From Geosiphon pyriformis (taxonomy: Eukaryota; Glomeromycota; Glomeromycetes; Archaeosporales; Geosiphonaceae), in NCBI GenBank assembly GCA_016748015.1, contig JAAOMT010000776.1, positions 316,417 through 380,416 on the forward strand: 64,000 nt of DNA, in the 5' to 3' direction. The notes under the pieces were generated by a model, which saw only the letters and a program-made list of their open reading frames with translations, did not search any database and was not told the origin of the DNA. This document shows, piece by piece, positions 36,978-49,289 of the stretch. Position 1 is the stretch's first letter, and every line of letters starts with the position of its first letter. The translations under genes and the position numbers were made by a program.

Positions 36978-39900
36978 CTATAAATCTATTTTAACTGATA
37001 TTGTATTATTGATATCAGAAAAAAAACAGCTAGGCCTATAAAAACCAAAGCTAACTTCTAGTGCTTCAGTAATACCAAGCAATATAACAACTCCAATAGA
37101 AAACAGAGATAACAGACCACAAATCTCAAATAACTTTAAATCATTACAAACAATCAAGCTTTTTTTCTTTAGTACTGTTTTGTACTTGGCCCAAACCAAT
37201 TATATATTGTTATGATAAGCTGCTTCCAAGCTCTAAACAAAATCTATAACATTCTTATTGGCTATCTTAACACCATCAAAAATGGACAAAGCCTCTAAAA
37301 ACCAATTTTTGAACAAAAAACCCTTATATAAAGTGGTGTAAATAGTATTGTTAAAGACACACAAAGAAAGCATCTGTAAAACTTGAAACAAAACCAAGCT
37401 CAAATTTGACAAAACACCCCATCAAGCTATATAAGACTTAAACAAGTCCACACAAATTTCAGCATCAAATATGCACATGAATAAATGATCAGAACTCTCC
37501 ATATTTCCACAGTGAAAACACAACACACTGGGGTACCTCTTATTGTAAAAACATTTTTAAATAGCAACTGGCAGATGACAGTACAAAGCCTTCATAAAAT
37601 ATGATTGCAAACTGGCTGTAGACTTATTTGTAAAGCCAGCAGTTATGTATGAGTCAAAATGCCAGTCTGAAGTAGTATGAACTTAATTCATATCATCAAC
37701 TATGTTTTTATTAATAATATCAAAGCCAGGTCCAATTTTCCAATAGACACAATGAACAGTTCTGAATACATCTTAAGCAAAATAACAAATGTTCTCAGAC
37801 ACTAACACCCCACCAGTTTTAATAAACTTATTTTCAACAAGAACAGAAAAAACAAAATTTGTATCAGCAGCTAAGCCAGCCAGTATATTAGTGTGCTCAT
37901 TATCCAAAACACCCAAATGTTCTTTAATCTTATACCAAGAAACATTAAGTCTCTTATTCCTAACAAAAGCTACTACACCTTACTGCTTTATTCAACAATG
38001 ATTCTAAAAGTCCAGCAAAGCCAAAATTGATTCAGTAGCACAAACATCTAAGACAGCCTAACTGTCTGAATAAATCACAACAGAGCTGTCAAAAAGAATA
38101 CACACCAAAGCCAGAATAATTGCCTACAATTCTGTCATCATAGAAGACACCAATTCATTAATTTTAACACCAACACCCAAATTTAGATCAAAAAAATACA
38201 TGGCTGCACCATATCTTATTTCACACATACTTAGATTCTTCAAAAATCTATTTGTGTAAATACTAATAACACTTAGATTAGCAACAGAAAGACAATATCT
38301 TAACTCTAAAATGCCATTAGAACCACAAATATCTAGAGACCAAAAGCTATTGACAAGTAAAACAGCTGAGAGAGAAGATTTGACCAAAAAATTACATGCC
38401 AAACTGAATTAATAAGAGATTAGGCCTCTTGGATCAAGTCTTTTTTAGCAAAAGAAACACTTTCAATCAAAAACCAAGCTCTTTTTATTGTATAACTGTT
38501 CAATAAAAGTGAACCCAAACCTCTTAAATAAACATAAAACATTGTAAAACATTGAATTATCCAAAACAAAAGACATTGAAATATCACTAGAAAAGTGAAA
38601 TACAGTTATAGAAAAATTTCCAAGAAATATATCACAGTCCAAAAAAATTTTAACTACACCAGCCAAAAAATTATTAATTGGACTGATATGCAGTTTTACA
38701 GAATGGCACAAAGAGTGAATGGGTAACCAATTCAGAATCTGCAAATCTAAAGACTTATGATTGAACAGGCAACCAAGAAGCCCATTAACATTTGAAAAAC
38801 TCAGCACAGAAGTCAACTTACACTTAGCTTACAGCTGTTCAAAAAATTTCAAGCCATATAAAGAAGAATAATAAAAAGTCTCATTGGGAAAGTCTTTTGG
38901 CAGACTAGCCTTTATTTTTAAATTTCTTTTATAAGCATATCTTACTTAGCATACACACTTTTAAAAACAAAACTAAATGTTGCAACACAGCTGAAACCAG
39001 ATAAAAAAACTGTTTGTCTGAGATAGTCTTTTTCAAAACCAAATTAACAAAAAACCTGATGTCTGAGTGAGCCTTCACCAAATTAAGCTTGAACAAGCCC
39101 TCAAAAAACAAAAAAATCCCAAGGTATCTATAAGATTTATTTTTAAAAGCAACAGAAATTAGCAAATTATTAATTGACAATAAAGTATTCTTAACCTTTT
39201 GGTTAATAAAAATTGTAACTGTTTTCTCATTATTAATTGAAATATCATTAATCTCAAAAAAACCACTTGTAATATCCAATATATATTGAGTGGCTGCCTA
39301 ACTACTTCCCATCCAAATAGTATTATTAATGTTACAGGTGATTATTTGGGGTTTCAAATCAAATAACAAATCTGTAATTTGGTGCTTAATAGCTAATATC
39401 ATTGATAATATCTGAAAATTTTGGTTGTCTAAAAGTTTTGGTTGAGTTTTTTGTATAATAAACAGAGATTTAATAATTGTTTTTTTAGTTACCTTCCAGA
39501 ATTACAATTCCATCAATTCTTTTTTCAATGTAATGGCCAGCAATTTTCTGGTAAGTTATTCTCAATTCTGAGTGTTTACTCTTATTTCTGGGTCTTTTAC
39601 CAGTGCTATATTTTGACATTAATACCCTGCACATTAAATCTTTTTAATTAATTTAGTAAATAAACAACAAAAAAAGAAAAGAAAATAAAAGAAAATAAAG
39701 AAAAAAAATAGAGAAATAAGCCAAGACAAAAAAAGTTAGTATCTTATTAATAGCCATGATCAAAAGCTATTGGTCTAGTGTAGTTAAGTATTGATAATTA
39801 TCAATATAAATTTGTTAATAACAAAAAGATAGATTGTAATAGTAACAAGTATTTTATTAATATTTGATATTTCCATTTTAAGTCATAGAATATTATCATA

Positions 39901-42538
39901 TGAAGAGATAAATGGAGAATTGAAACTGAAAATTTTAAACTAAAGATTTTCAAACTAGAGATTCTGCTTTTTTTGCTTCTAATACTACTGCTATATATAC
40001 ATAAATTTTGTTATATGAGATTTTTTGAATTTTTCAATTTTCTTAGCCAGGAATCCTAGAATTTCTTGAAAGGAATTCTAGAATTTTGAAATTCTGTAAT
40101 TCTTTGTTTTGGAATTCTGTAATTCTGGAATCCTGCAATTCCTCTGAGAGAAATCCTGGAATTTCACTTTTACTGCATCTTATTCTGATTGGTTAATTTG
40201 TATACTAATATATAATTTCTATATTTTATAAGTAATATCGACAAAAGTATTAGTAGTGAAAAATAAAATCATCCCACTCTGATTCACCAATCTGCCAGTC
40301 TTGGCAACAAATTTGGTATTAATACAATAGTCACACAAACTCTCCTAACATTTAACTTTACACAATAGAAGGTCATAAAAAATTTTTTAAAGCAGAGAAA
40401 AAAAATCTTACTCTGGTTCAGACCATTATGTACTTAGTAACTTTTTGTTAAACTATAATTAGTTATAACCCAATTTATCCTATTATTATGAATGCTTCCA
40501 AAAAAACAAATAAACTGTTTGCATATTTTAATTCAAGTTAAACTATTCCTTAAATGCTATCATCTAACAGAGACATAAGTCTTTTGCATGTCTTGCAATA
40601 TTAATCAAAGTTTATGGTCTTTTTCTAAAGCATCTTTAACTACTGACTCAACAGCAAAGATAAGAAACTAAGTTATAGTCCCTCTTAGCACAGAAAAATT
40701 GTTATCACAGAAAACATCATACACACTACAAACCAGTAAAATTTTATTGAAAAGTAATTTGGAAAGAATCTTATGAGCAGTTTCAATTAAGGCAATTAGT
40801 CTTGTATTAGTCAGAACACTCTTCTACTTATAAGGTTTAGGAATCATTAACACTCAAGCTTCCTTTCATAACTGTAGAACAAATTCATGTACCAAACAAA
40901 AGTTTAAAAGATCCAAAAGCATAACCAGAACCGAATCATCACAATGCTTCTAAAGCTCATTAATAATACCAGACAAACCAACAGTTTTTTTATTAGGTAG
41001 GTTTTTGACCACTTGTATCATATTATCATAACTAATAGAGATCATAACTCTAGAAAATGTACTATTATCAATGTAAGCCAACAGCAGATATTAGTGCTGC
41101 CACACATCAGGAATATTATTCAGTACAACCCTCTTTTTTGTCTAACCTTCCATAATAGAATTAACCTTATCTTTAACTTCAATTAGATCTAAAATCAATT
41201 TACTATTAGCAACCAAATGATTCAAAACCACCTTATAAAAAAGACATTTCAATACACTTTTGATTATGTGGTCTTTGTTGACTGCAAAACTCTTCATCTT
41301 TTTATCAATAGCAAATCTAATGCTTGATTTTTTAGTTCTTAAAGACTTAGCAAGTTTGGATGCATGATATAATTTTCTTATTTCAAAAAAAACAGATCTT
41401 ATACAATTAACATTAGCACCAAAATCTACAAGATTTTAAACAAATAAAGTCCTACTACTATCTAAAAAACACCAGCAGTTTATTAAAGAGACAAATCTGT
41501 TAACATTCTCTTTACAAAAAATCTTAATAATCTTCAAAACCAAAATTTTCAGTTTATAAAACCTGAAAAACTCCTTGGTAAATACTCCATCATAGCTCTT
41601 AAACCATTTTTTTTTGAATATCTCATTAGCTAACAAAGTTATTACTTTGCAAATAGTATTCCACATTGCATTCAGATCTAAAAATCTCTTAGACATAGCA
41701 AACTTTTTAGAAAACATAACAGCATTGGCTGCCATAACAATCTTAAAATTGCATTATTTCATCTTATTAGCATTTTTGATATTAAACTTTTAATAATCTT
41801 TATTTGTTTATTTGTACATAGAGATCAACTGCATATTTAACAAACCTCTCAATCCCATAGAAACAGAAACTGCCTGGTGATTAATATTAAAATATTCTCC
41901 AACATCTACTATAGCATAATCTACTACTGCATTAACCAAATTTGAAGAAATAAACACATAATCAATTGTTTTTACAACATTTCTCAAATTTCTCCAAGTT
42001 GACATATTTGTCCAATCAAAGAATTGACCAATTCTAAACTGAGGCATTTCTTAAAACTAGCACATTTGTGAAAGTCATTTTCATTGAAATTTCCATTTAA
42101 AACAGTAAAAAAAAATTTGTTTACAGCTTTTATAATCAAAAAATTAATTTCATCAGCTTGAAAAAACTATACAGTCATAGAAACACCAGCATAAAGCCCC
42201 AAAATTAACACAGAGAGTCTATTTCTGAAAAGTAACTTGACAGATAAAAGCCAATTAGGCATCTCAAAAATTCTGTACACATGTCTTGCCAAGGACATGT
42301 TTATAATAATTACAATACCAGAATCCAAATAACCTAAATTCATACCAGATATAAAGACCTGAACACCATCAAACTTGTTTATAATTCACAGATGAATCTT
42401 GCTCTTTAACTTAGTCTCAGTAACAATAAAAATAGAATTGTTTATATCTTTGTGCCAACAAATAATATTACTCTGTTTTGCAAAATTGTTTATACTTCTG
42501 ACATTATATGTAGCTACTTTCTAAATAAGATTGGTCAT
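36978..42538 (-). pseudogene. LINE-A ORF2 (endonuclease, RT, RNase H), split by a solo LTR
   Basis: Starts at an ATG overlapping the ORF1 stop (TAATG, 42,540-42,536). Endonuclease: KVATYNVRSINNFAKQ just after the start, TETKL near 42,400, and GNFNEND (family GDFNE; Asp lost by G-to-A) near 42,100, then IDYVFISSNLVNAVVD (41,900-41,980). RT: about 41,000-39,270, with the FVD|NTIW box split by LTR1 copy b at 40,237/39,330; the piece 39,279-38,929 holds EINDISINN and YRYLGIFLFFEGL. RNase H about 38,400-38,120. A CX2CX7HX4C finger (CFHCGNMESSDHLFMC) near 37,480-37,540. Ends FGFYRPSCFFSDINN. Dead. Confidence 0.82.
39330..40237 (-). repeat. LTR1, solo copy b, inverted, inside LINE-A RT
   Basis: 908 bp between 4-bp flanks TTAA (39,326-39,329) and TCGA (40,238-40,241), which I read as a target-site duplication of TCGA with one copy decayed at its CpG. 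On the minus strand it starts TATTAC (consensus TGTTAC) and ends GTAACA. Removing it joins GTCGA to TAATACTATTTGG and restores the LINE frame, proving insertion. Confidence 0.85.
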
Positions 42539-45459
42539 TAAGAAGATAGAGAAGGTAATGAACTTGAGCCAGCACATAAACAATCAAGTTTCATTAAAAT
42601 TGAACATACAGAAGCATTAAGCACCATTAATTTAGACTCTAAACCATTTATCTTAGTGGTTAAAACTTTTGAGCTGCTCAAACCCAAGATCAAAGCCAAA
42701 TCAATTATAACCATAAGAAACAATATGAAAGACACTGGCAAAATGTCCAAAATCATATCTGAACCAAAATCCAAAACAATAGGCACAGAAGCAACAGAAG
42801 AGAAAAATAGAAAAATAGAAACATTTGGTATTAAGTTAATACCATTTAATTTCTTAATGAGACATGTTACTTGATCAGCTAAAAGCTCAAGAGTGCATTT
42901 CAAAGAAATCAACTAGTCACTAACAAATGAACTACTCTAAGTATCTGTTCCAATCTTATTATCATCAGAGACACTAAAAGAAAAAAAACTAAAGCTAAAA
43001 CCAAAAAAATTCGAGGATATCACATGAAAAAAAAAGCTGCCAGCAATTTGGGCCCAAGTTTTATTACCAAAAGAAACTAGATGAGCAATGGGAGCCTATT
43101 TTTTTTATAAATATTGGCCAGGCAAACTCAATTCTGAGAAGTTATCATCCATCTATCATAACTATCTAAATTTTCACCCATTAAACAAATATTGAAAATA
43201 TAACCAAACTGTTTACATTGAGCACAACAGACCAAAGAAAGTCCAGTTCAATACAAATTTATATTTTTGAACACTGGAGTAGAACCAATAACAGCCAATT
43301 TGGATATCTCATTTTTAAAACACATTATTGCACACTTATTATAAACATATGAGCTGGGATTATGACCAATAAAACAAGTTTTTCTACTATATGATTCCAA
43401 TAAATCTAAGAGATTATAAGCTGTGATCCCAATTGGAAGAGTATATAACAAAGCCCAATGATAATCTTTAGACACCTATAATTGTTTATTGTCAACAGCC
43501 AAAGCCACATGTACTGAATCTTTTTTCATAAAAACTGACCATTTAAAAGCAACAGCACAGACTATTTCTGATAATCCAAATTCAACTAAAGTCTTTTGTA
43601 AAAGACTAATTAATTATATCTTAATTGATACAATCTTATAAAATTTAAAAAAAACTGACTCTATAACTGACTTTGGAAAATTAACTGGAATTTTCTTGAC
43701 AATTATTTTCCAATTTAAATGACTGTTTACTTTTTTGAAATTATTATTAACAAGAATTTTCTTACAGATTGCCATATTTTTTGCTATTTTCAAACTAATT
43801 TTTGAAATAAAAGATGATCAAATAATTCCAAGAAATTTTGAAGGAGTCAAAGTTTCTCCAAATTCATCAACATAATAAAAAATCTTTTTTATTGTCATTA
43901 ACTTATTACTATTAGTCTTTCTAAGCACTGCTAATAACTCAATATCAAGTGCAAAAGATTTGACTGGCTCAAAATTGTGCTTATTTAAGACACATAATAC
44001 AACAACTAATAAACACTTAGCACTAGAAAATTTAGAAGCCAAAAGTATCAAAATATCACTATTGCTGTTGCTTAAATTGTCAAAAGAAATTTTTTTTGGC
44101 TTGCTGCTGTTACTCATAGAATATAAAAATTAAATATTAGTACATAAATTAGCCAATCAGAATAGACGTAGTAAAAGTGGAATTCCAGAATTCTTCTTAA
44201 AGAAATTGCAGGATTCCAGAATTACAGGATTCCTGTATAAGAAATTCCAGAATTCCAAGAATTCCAGAATTTTTGGCTAAAAAATTAAGGAATTCAAGGA
44301 ATCTTGTATAACATAAATTATATATATATAGTAAGAATATTAAAAGCAGAAAAAGCAATTCCAGAAGAATTCAAGAATTCCAGAAAAATTTCAAAAAAAT
44401 TCAAAAATTCTTGGAGAATTCAATAGAGTTTTATTAATTTAAAACAATCTCTTTTCTTCTCTATTTATTAACCCTTATTTTAAGAATAGTTGCTATCAAC
44501 CAAAATGGAATTATATAAATAAAATATCTCTTTAATTCTTCAAATTTATATTATTGTTATTTGTTTGAGAATCTAATTACTCTTCTATTTATCAACACTT
44601 CATGTTAATAAAATCCAATATTTAACCACACAAGAACAATAACTCTTAATTATGACTATTGACGAAATACTAATTTCTTATTTTCTTTTCATTTTATTTT
44701 ATTTTATTTTATTTTATTTTTTTTGTTTGTTGATTTACTACTGATTAAAAAAATTAAGCACTGAGTAATTGATGTCAAAAATAGTCTGGTAAAAAACCCA
44801 GAAATAAGGATATAAAATTTATAAATTAATGGATAGCTTACCAGAAAGGCATGACTACCAGAATAAACCAGCCACCAAGCTAAAAAAAGAAATTGGAAAA
44901 CTTATTACAAAAGAATTACACATTTCAAATCTCTGTTTATTATACAAAAAACTTTACCAAAACTTTTAGACAACAAAAACCTTTAGATAATTACCAATAA
45001 AAAAACAATTGAGCACCAAGTTACAGGTTTTTTATTTGATTTGAGACCCCAAATAATCACCTGTAACACTACCCAAAATGTATGTTCTAATATGTGTTTT
45101 CTTGGGAATAGTATCATCTATCACATTATTAACTTTCAAAGCATTTGAATTAATGTAGTTGGTCTTTTTTGCAAATCCAAAATGCTGTTGATGCTGCTTG
45201 TTACACTGTTTACTTTACTGCCCCAGGACCTCACAAGCCTATTGCCATTAATAAGCATATCTGTAAGAATCAAAAAACCAATAAATGACTTGACTATATT
45301 GCCAAAAATAGTAGGTTTTTTAGGTTTTTTATAAAAAGCACCTTGCAAGTAAGCACTCACTAAATGCTTGGTTTTAACACTAGATTGGGTCCTCAACTTA
45401 GCTGAAATAAATGCCAACCTATCAGCAAAAACACCCACTAGTTCCATATTTACAAACAA
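42538..45459 (-). pseudogene. LINE-A ORF1 (nucleic-acid binding protein), split by a solo LTR
   Basis: N-terminal part 45,459-45,069, then LTR1 copy c, then 44,103-42,538. It carries an RRM-like region (around 43,250-43,480) and a zinc knuckle near 43,200 whose His is Tyr in this copy (CAQCKQFGY...C), a C-to-T change. The C-terminal half has a coiled-coil-like Leu/Ser-rich stretch ending at the TAA at 42,540-42,538. ORF1 proteins coat the LINE RNA. The apparent Met at 44,117 lies inside the inserted LTR and is not the gene start. Confidence 0.75.
44108..45068 (+). repeat. LTR1, solo copy c, inside LINE-A ORF1
   Basis: 961 bp, TGTTAC at the start and GTAACA at the end, flanked by CTGC (44,104-44,107) and CTAC (45,069-45,072), a 4-bp target duplication with one transition. 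It contains six TTCCAGAA motifs between 44,179 and 44,390 and a (TTTTA)n run at 44,690-44,720. Joining the flanks restores the LINE ORF1 reading frame (LGSSKPKK). Confidence 0.85.
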
Positions 45460-45529
45460 AGATATGTTGAAAAAAATAACTGCAAAAATATGAAGATAAG
45501 AGAGAAAAAATTTTTTATTCTTTTAGTAT

Positions 45530-46255
45530 TGTTATGATTAAAACCTATACTTCTTATTAATTATTACATATATTAGGCACTAATGTCATATAATTAGCCA
45601 CTCTATTTTTAAAAAGTAATTATTAATCTGATCAATAATCTGACTATTGATCTGATTATTAATCTAATTATTGATCTGATTATTAATCTAATTATTAACT
45701 TAGTTATTGACCTGATTATTGACCACTTTTGATAGCTATATAAGCAATAAATCTCTTAGTTGTAGAAAGTATGTAAGAATCAAAGAAAAAAAAGAAATAA
45801 AATAACAACTTTTATCTTAATTCTTTTTTTATTGCTAATTTCTCTTTTCTTATCTTCAAGTATTTGAACATCTTGAGATAAAAGATTACTTGTTGGTTAT
45901 TTTTTAATTTTTTTCTGAAACATATAATTATAGCATTTGAAGATTATTGAATAAAATGTGATTAAAGAGTACATCTAATATCTAATATTAAATTCTAAGA
46001 GTATCAATGTAAAGCATAGAATTATATTAGTGTGTGATCATTTGTTGACAGTATAAACTATTTCTCTACCTTCAAATTCCCTAATTATCTTTTGAAAAGT
46101 ATAGTGACTGAGATATTTTATGAGACTGATCTGGCATATTGAATCCATACTTATTTAATTTGCTCTTTGAAATTGAATTCTCTTTGATTTCTTTTATTAC
46201 TCTACAATCCTGTTTTTTCTTACTATCTGTTAACTTGTTACTCCAACCCATAACA
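45530..46255 (+). repeat. 5' LTR of LTR2 element
   Basis: 726 bp, starts TGTTATGATTAAAACC, ends CCAACCCATAACA. Contains the minisatellite at 45,620-45,725. Paired with 52,561-53,298 in direct orientation. Confidence 0.88.
45618..45728 (+). repeat. Minisatellite inside LTR2 (unit about 11-12 bp, ATTATTGATCTG type)
   Basis: About nine imperfect units alternating TTATTGATCTGA and TTATTAATCTAA. Counterparts exist in the 3' LTR (52,650-52,770) and inverted at 55,010-55,105 and 33,430-33,570. Copy number and order differ between LTRs. Confidence 0.8.
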
Positions 46256-46280
46256 TAAAAGTGGTGCTCTCTGTGAAGTT
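46256..46280 (+). promoter_or_regulatory. Putative primer-binding site of the LTR2 element
   Basis: Six bases after the 5' LTR a TGG trinucleotide opens TGGTGCTCTCTGTGAAG (46,262-46,278), the form expected for pairing with a tRNA 3' CCA end. Which tRNA cannot be told without a tRNA set. Confidence 0.45.
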
Positions 46281-46419
46281 GTCAAAATCTACTTTGTTTT
46301 TTATTGTATGAGTGATTATTCATATCTGCTATAATAATTAGAAGAACACTTTAAAGCACACAACAAAAATAATCTAAACTTTATTGAACTCAATCCTTTG
46401 CACTCCTGCTTAATTTGCT

Positions 46420-47720
46420 TTCCCATTAAAAAACAATCCAGCAGACAATTCCAAGACTTTTAGAACTGGTTTCTGAACAAGCATTTAGCTGAAACCTATA
46501 CATTTTATACAACCTATTACTTTAACCAAGCTTATTTTGAAAACAATTTTGAAGAAAGAAACAACAGTATTAATTAGCTTTTATACTCCACAATCTTTGA
46601 ACAACAGCTCCCTAATTTTGAATATCTGAATCATCAAATTCACATTTAGATTGCTGCCCATCAATCAACTGAAACTCCCTTTGAAATAGAAGAAAAAAGC
46701 TACCAAACTGCTCTTGTTTTTGAACTTTTATCAAGCAAATCAGACTTATCCACACAAACAGTTATCCCTGAACCAATAGCTAATAACCCTATACAAGCAA
46801 ACATTCTGGCCGCTCTCCAAGATATACAAACTGCTCTAGGAAAAAAAACAATACCTCACTACCACTATTCAAAGACAATACACAAAATCCAATTAAATAG
46901 TTGGATGACTTTAAAAGAGGTGTTACAGCCAATCAATATGATAATAAATACAAGTTCCAAATTGTTGGTGGCTATCTCCAAGACTCTCCTGTTACTTGGT
47001 TCTCACAAAAAACCAATACCAATGCTTAGCAAAAAATTATTAGATAGACACTAGCAAATGCTGAAAAAGATAACACTTTTTTTACTATCTGGTTTGAAAT
47101 AAAATTTAGAACTCCTATCTTGATATCCAAATGACATATAGAATTAGAAAAAAGAACCCAAGGTTTCAGTGAAGTGGTAACTAAATATGCCAAAGCCATC
47201 AGAAAGTTAATTAAAAGAGTAGACTCTGGAAAAAACTGGACAAAAGAGCAAAAGATTCATTTCTTTACAAAAGAATTGAGAACAGATCTGTCATATGCTT
47301 TTTGGCCCCTTTTGGCCTTAAAAAATAATCCCACAATAGATATGGTTATTGAACTTGCTCAAAGAATAGAAGATAACCAAAAGATGCATCTGAGATCTAT
47401 CCTTCCAGTTTTTGCTTCTGTCTTGTTATAGCTTTTGCTCCACAAATGGCTGCTATCTTTTTTGCTACCCAAACTCAAGATCCCAATAAACAGTTGATAA
47501 ATAGACTTACAGCAAATCTTGCTTAGCTATTAGAATCATTAGCCCAAGCAGTCAAAGACAATCAGCAATCACAAAGACTTAGATTTAAACTATGTTTCAA
47601 TCAGCCTCCACAGTTCTTTTACCAAAGACAGCAAAATTGTGGCCCATCTATGTGCTACTGCTGTAAATTAACTGAACATTTCTCAAAAGATTACAACAAT
47701 TCTCCTTTGTCACTTCCAGC
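46420..47720 (+). pseudogene. Gag of LTR2 element, decayed
   Basis: Open piece 47,174-47,431 holds KLIKRVDSGKNWTKEQKIHF, FTKELRTDLSYAFWPLLAL and a helical stretch typical of Ty3 Gag capsids. Downstream at 47,650-47,694 lies a damaged zinc knuckle, CX2CX4HX4 with Tyr in place of the last Cys (G-to-A). Upstream sequence 46,420-47,160 is colinear but interrupted by stops. Confidence 0.7.
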
Positions 47721-48199
47721 TCTTAAAAACAATAATAATTAAAACAACAAAATCATCAACAATAATATTCCTAATCAAAAACCCAATCATGCCAACATCA
47801 ATTTCTTTGAAGAGAATCCTCTAGTTGAAGCTACTGTTTATTAGTCTTTAAACTAATAAACACACCTTTAAAGAGTGAAAGTGCAAGCCAACTAGAAGAA
47901 AACTCTTTTTATGTCTTTAACTTAATTGATAATAACCATGATATAGATGAATTGGCAATCAACACTTCTGATTTAACAAGAAAAAAAAAAAGCCAAGGTT
48001 GATTTCATTCTAGATTTCAACAAACCCTCAACTTCTACTGCTAATAACAATAAGTCACCAAAGACTAAAGTTTTTAAGAATCTTTCAAAATTAGAATCCT
48101 CAGAAATTGTACAAAAATCTGGACTCTATTTTGTTGTAAAAAATCTTATGGAAACCCCAGCACATATTACTTTTGGCCAGTTAATGACCCATTCACAGT

Positions 48200-48980
48200 T
48201 TAGAAAAGATCTTTGCAATCATTGATCCCAAAGAAGAAGACACCAAAAACCAACAAGCACTCTTGCCAAGCTGGACTTGTTGACAACAGCAATGTCACTC
48301 CTTTAATCTGCAAAGCCCAAGTAGCTAGTTACTTTATTGATCTGATTTTAGACAGTAGATTATCTGTTAGCATCATAGCCAAACATTTTCTTAAAGCAAT
48401 TAGCAAAAAGATTGATGAATTTTAAACTAAACCAATAACCAATATATATGGTGACAAAAAAAAAGGTCTGGATATAGCCAAATCTGTTTCTATTTGCATC
48501 AATAATATTAGCATTAAAACTGACATGGAAGTATTTAAAGCAAAAGAGTACACCATAATTGTTGGCAATGAGTGGCTTAAGAAAGCCAAAACATTACTTG
48601 ACTATAAACTTTGTAAGCTAATCATCAAATATGGTAAAAAGTTCATTGTAGTTAAGTGTTGTCATTGAACAATCCCTCCAATACCCAAGCAAAACCAAGA
48701 AGAAGAACAATCAAATGAATCAGATGATAATAAAAGTGATAAAGAAAAAAATCAAGAAAAACAAGAAGAAACTGTTGAACTTGCCTATACTATCTTCATC
48801 AGCAATGGCAAGCCACTAGACAATATTAAAGCTGACAAAAAAGAAATCATAGTAAATGACAAGCTGATCTGCTGGTTCTACTATAATATTTTCATGATAG
48901 AAAACCTGGCAAGAAAGCAAAATACAATTATTGGTGGCATGGCCTTTGTGTTAAGTGCTAATGCAATAAACCTTTGTATT
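48200..48980 (+). pseudogene. Protease of LTR2 element and following spacer
   Basis: SYFIDLILDSRLSVSIIAK at about 48,329-48,386 is the retropepsin active-site region with D-S-R for D-S-G, a GGA-to-AGA change. KEYTIIVGNEWLKKAKTLLDY (48,545-48,606) is the flap-distal block that matches NNWL in copies 1 and C. 48,660-48,960 is acidic/Lys-Glu-rich, with a Cys-containing stretch near 48,880-49,010. Confidence 0.65.
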
Positions 48981-49289
48981 CTCCTAATAATGAATACAAG
49001 TCCTGCCTAATCTATTACAAAGATTGGGAGCCAATTAGTTTGATACTAAGAAAAAAACTAAAAAAAGTACAGAAGTCCTTTAAGAATGAACTACCTGAAA
49101 TCCAATCACTAGTTACAGAACAAAAAAAACTTTTCTCTGAAGAAAAAAAAGTGGACATTAAAAATCTGTTGGCTAGGAATAGTCCAGTTATCTCAAAAGA
49201 AAGTAATATTCTTGAATGGACTCATGTAATACAATACACTATCACCACAAAAAAAACTCATTTCATCCATTTGAAACTTTATTAATCTA

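Larger units (their letters stand above)
36844..45470 (-). mobile_element. LINE-A, near-complete copy with two LTR1 insertions
   Basis: Non-LTR retrotransposon on the minus strand. From its 5' side: ORF1 (45,459 to 42,538, interrupted by LTR1 copy c), ORF2 (42,538 to about 36,978, interrupted by LTR1 copy b), 3' UTR, and a TAA-repeat tail seen as TTATTATTATTAATG at 36,846-36,860. Without the LTRs it is about 6.8 kb. The ORF2 layout is APE-type endonuclease, RT, RNase H and a C-terminal CCHC finger. All catalytic regions carry G-to-A type damage and stops. The 3' half matches the fragment at 8,983-10,560. Confidence 0.85.

Noticed and set aside
43818-44117. 99-codon ORF starting MSNSSKPKK as an independent gene
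   Set aside because: Its ATG lies in the inserted LTR1; the rest is an internal part of LINE-A ORF1.
45618-45728. CRISPR-like array
   Set aside because: Units are 11-12 bp without spacers and lie inside an LTR of a eukaryotic element; it is a minisatellite.
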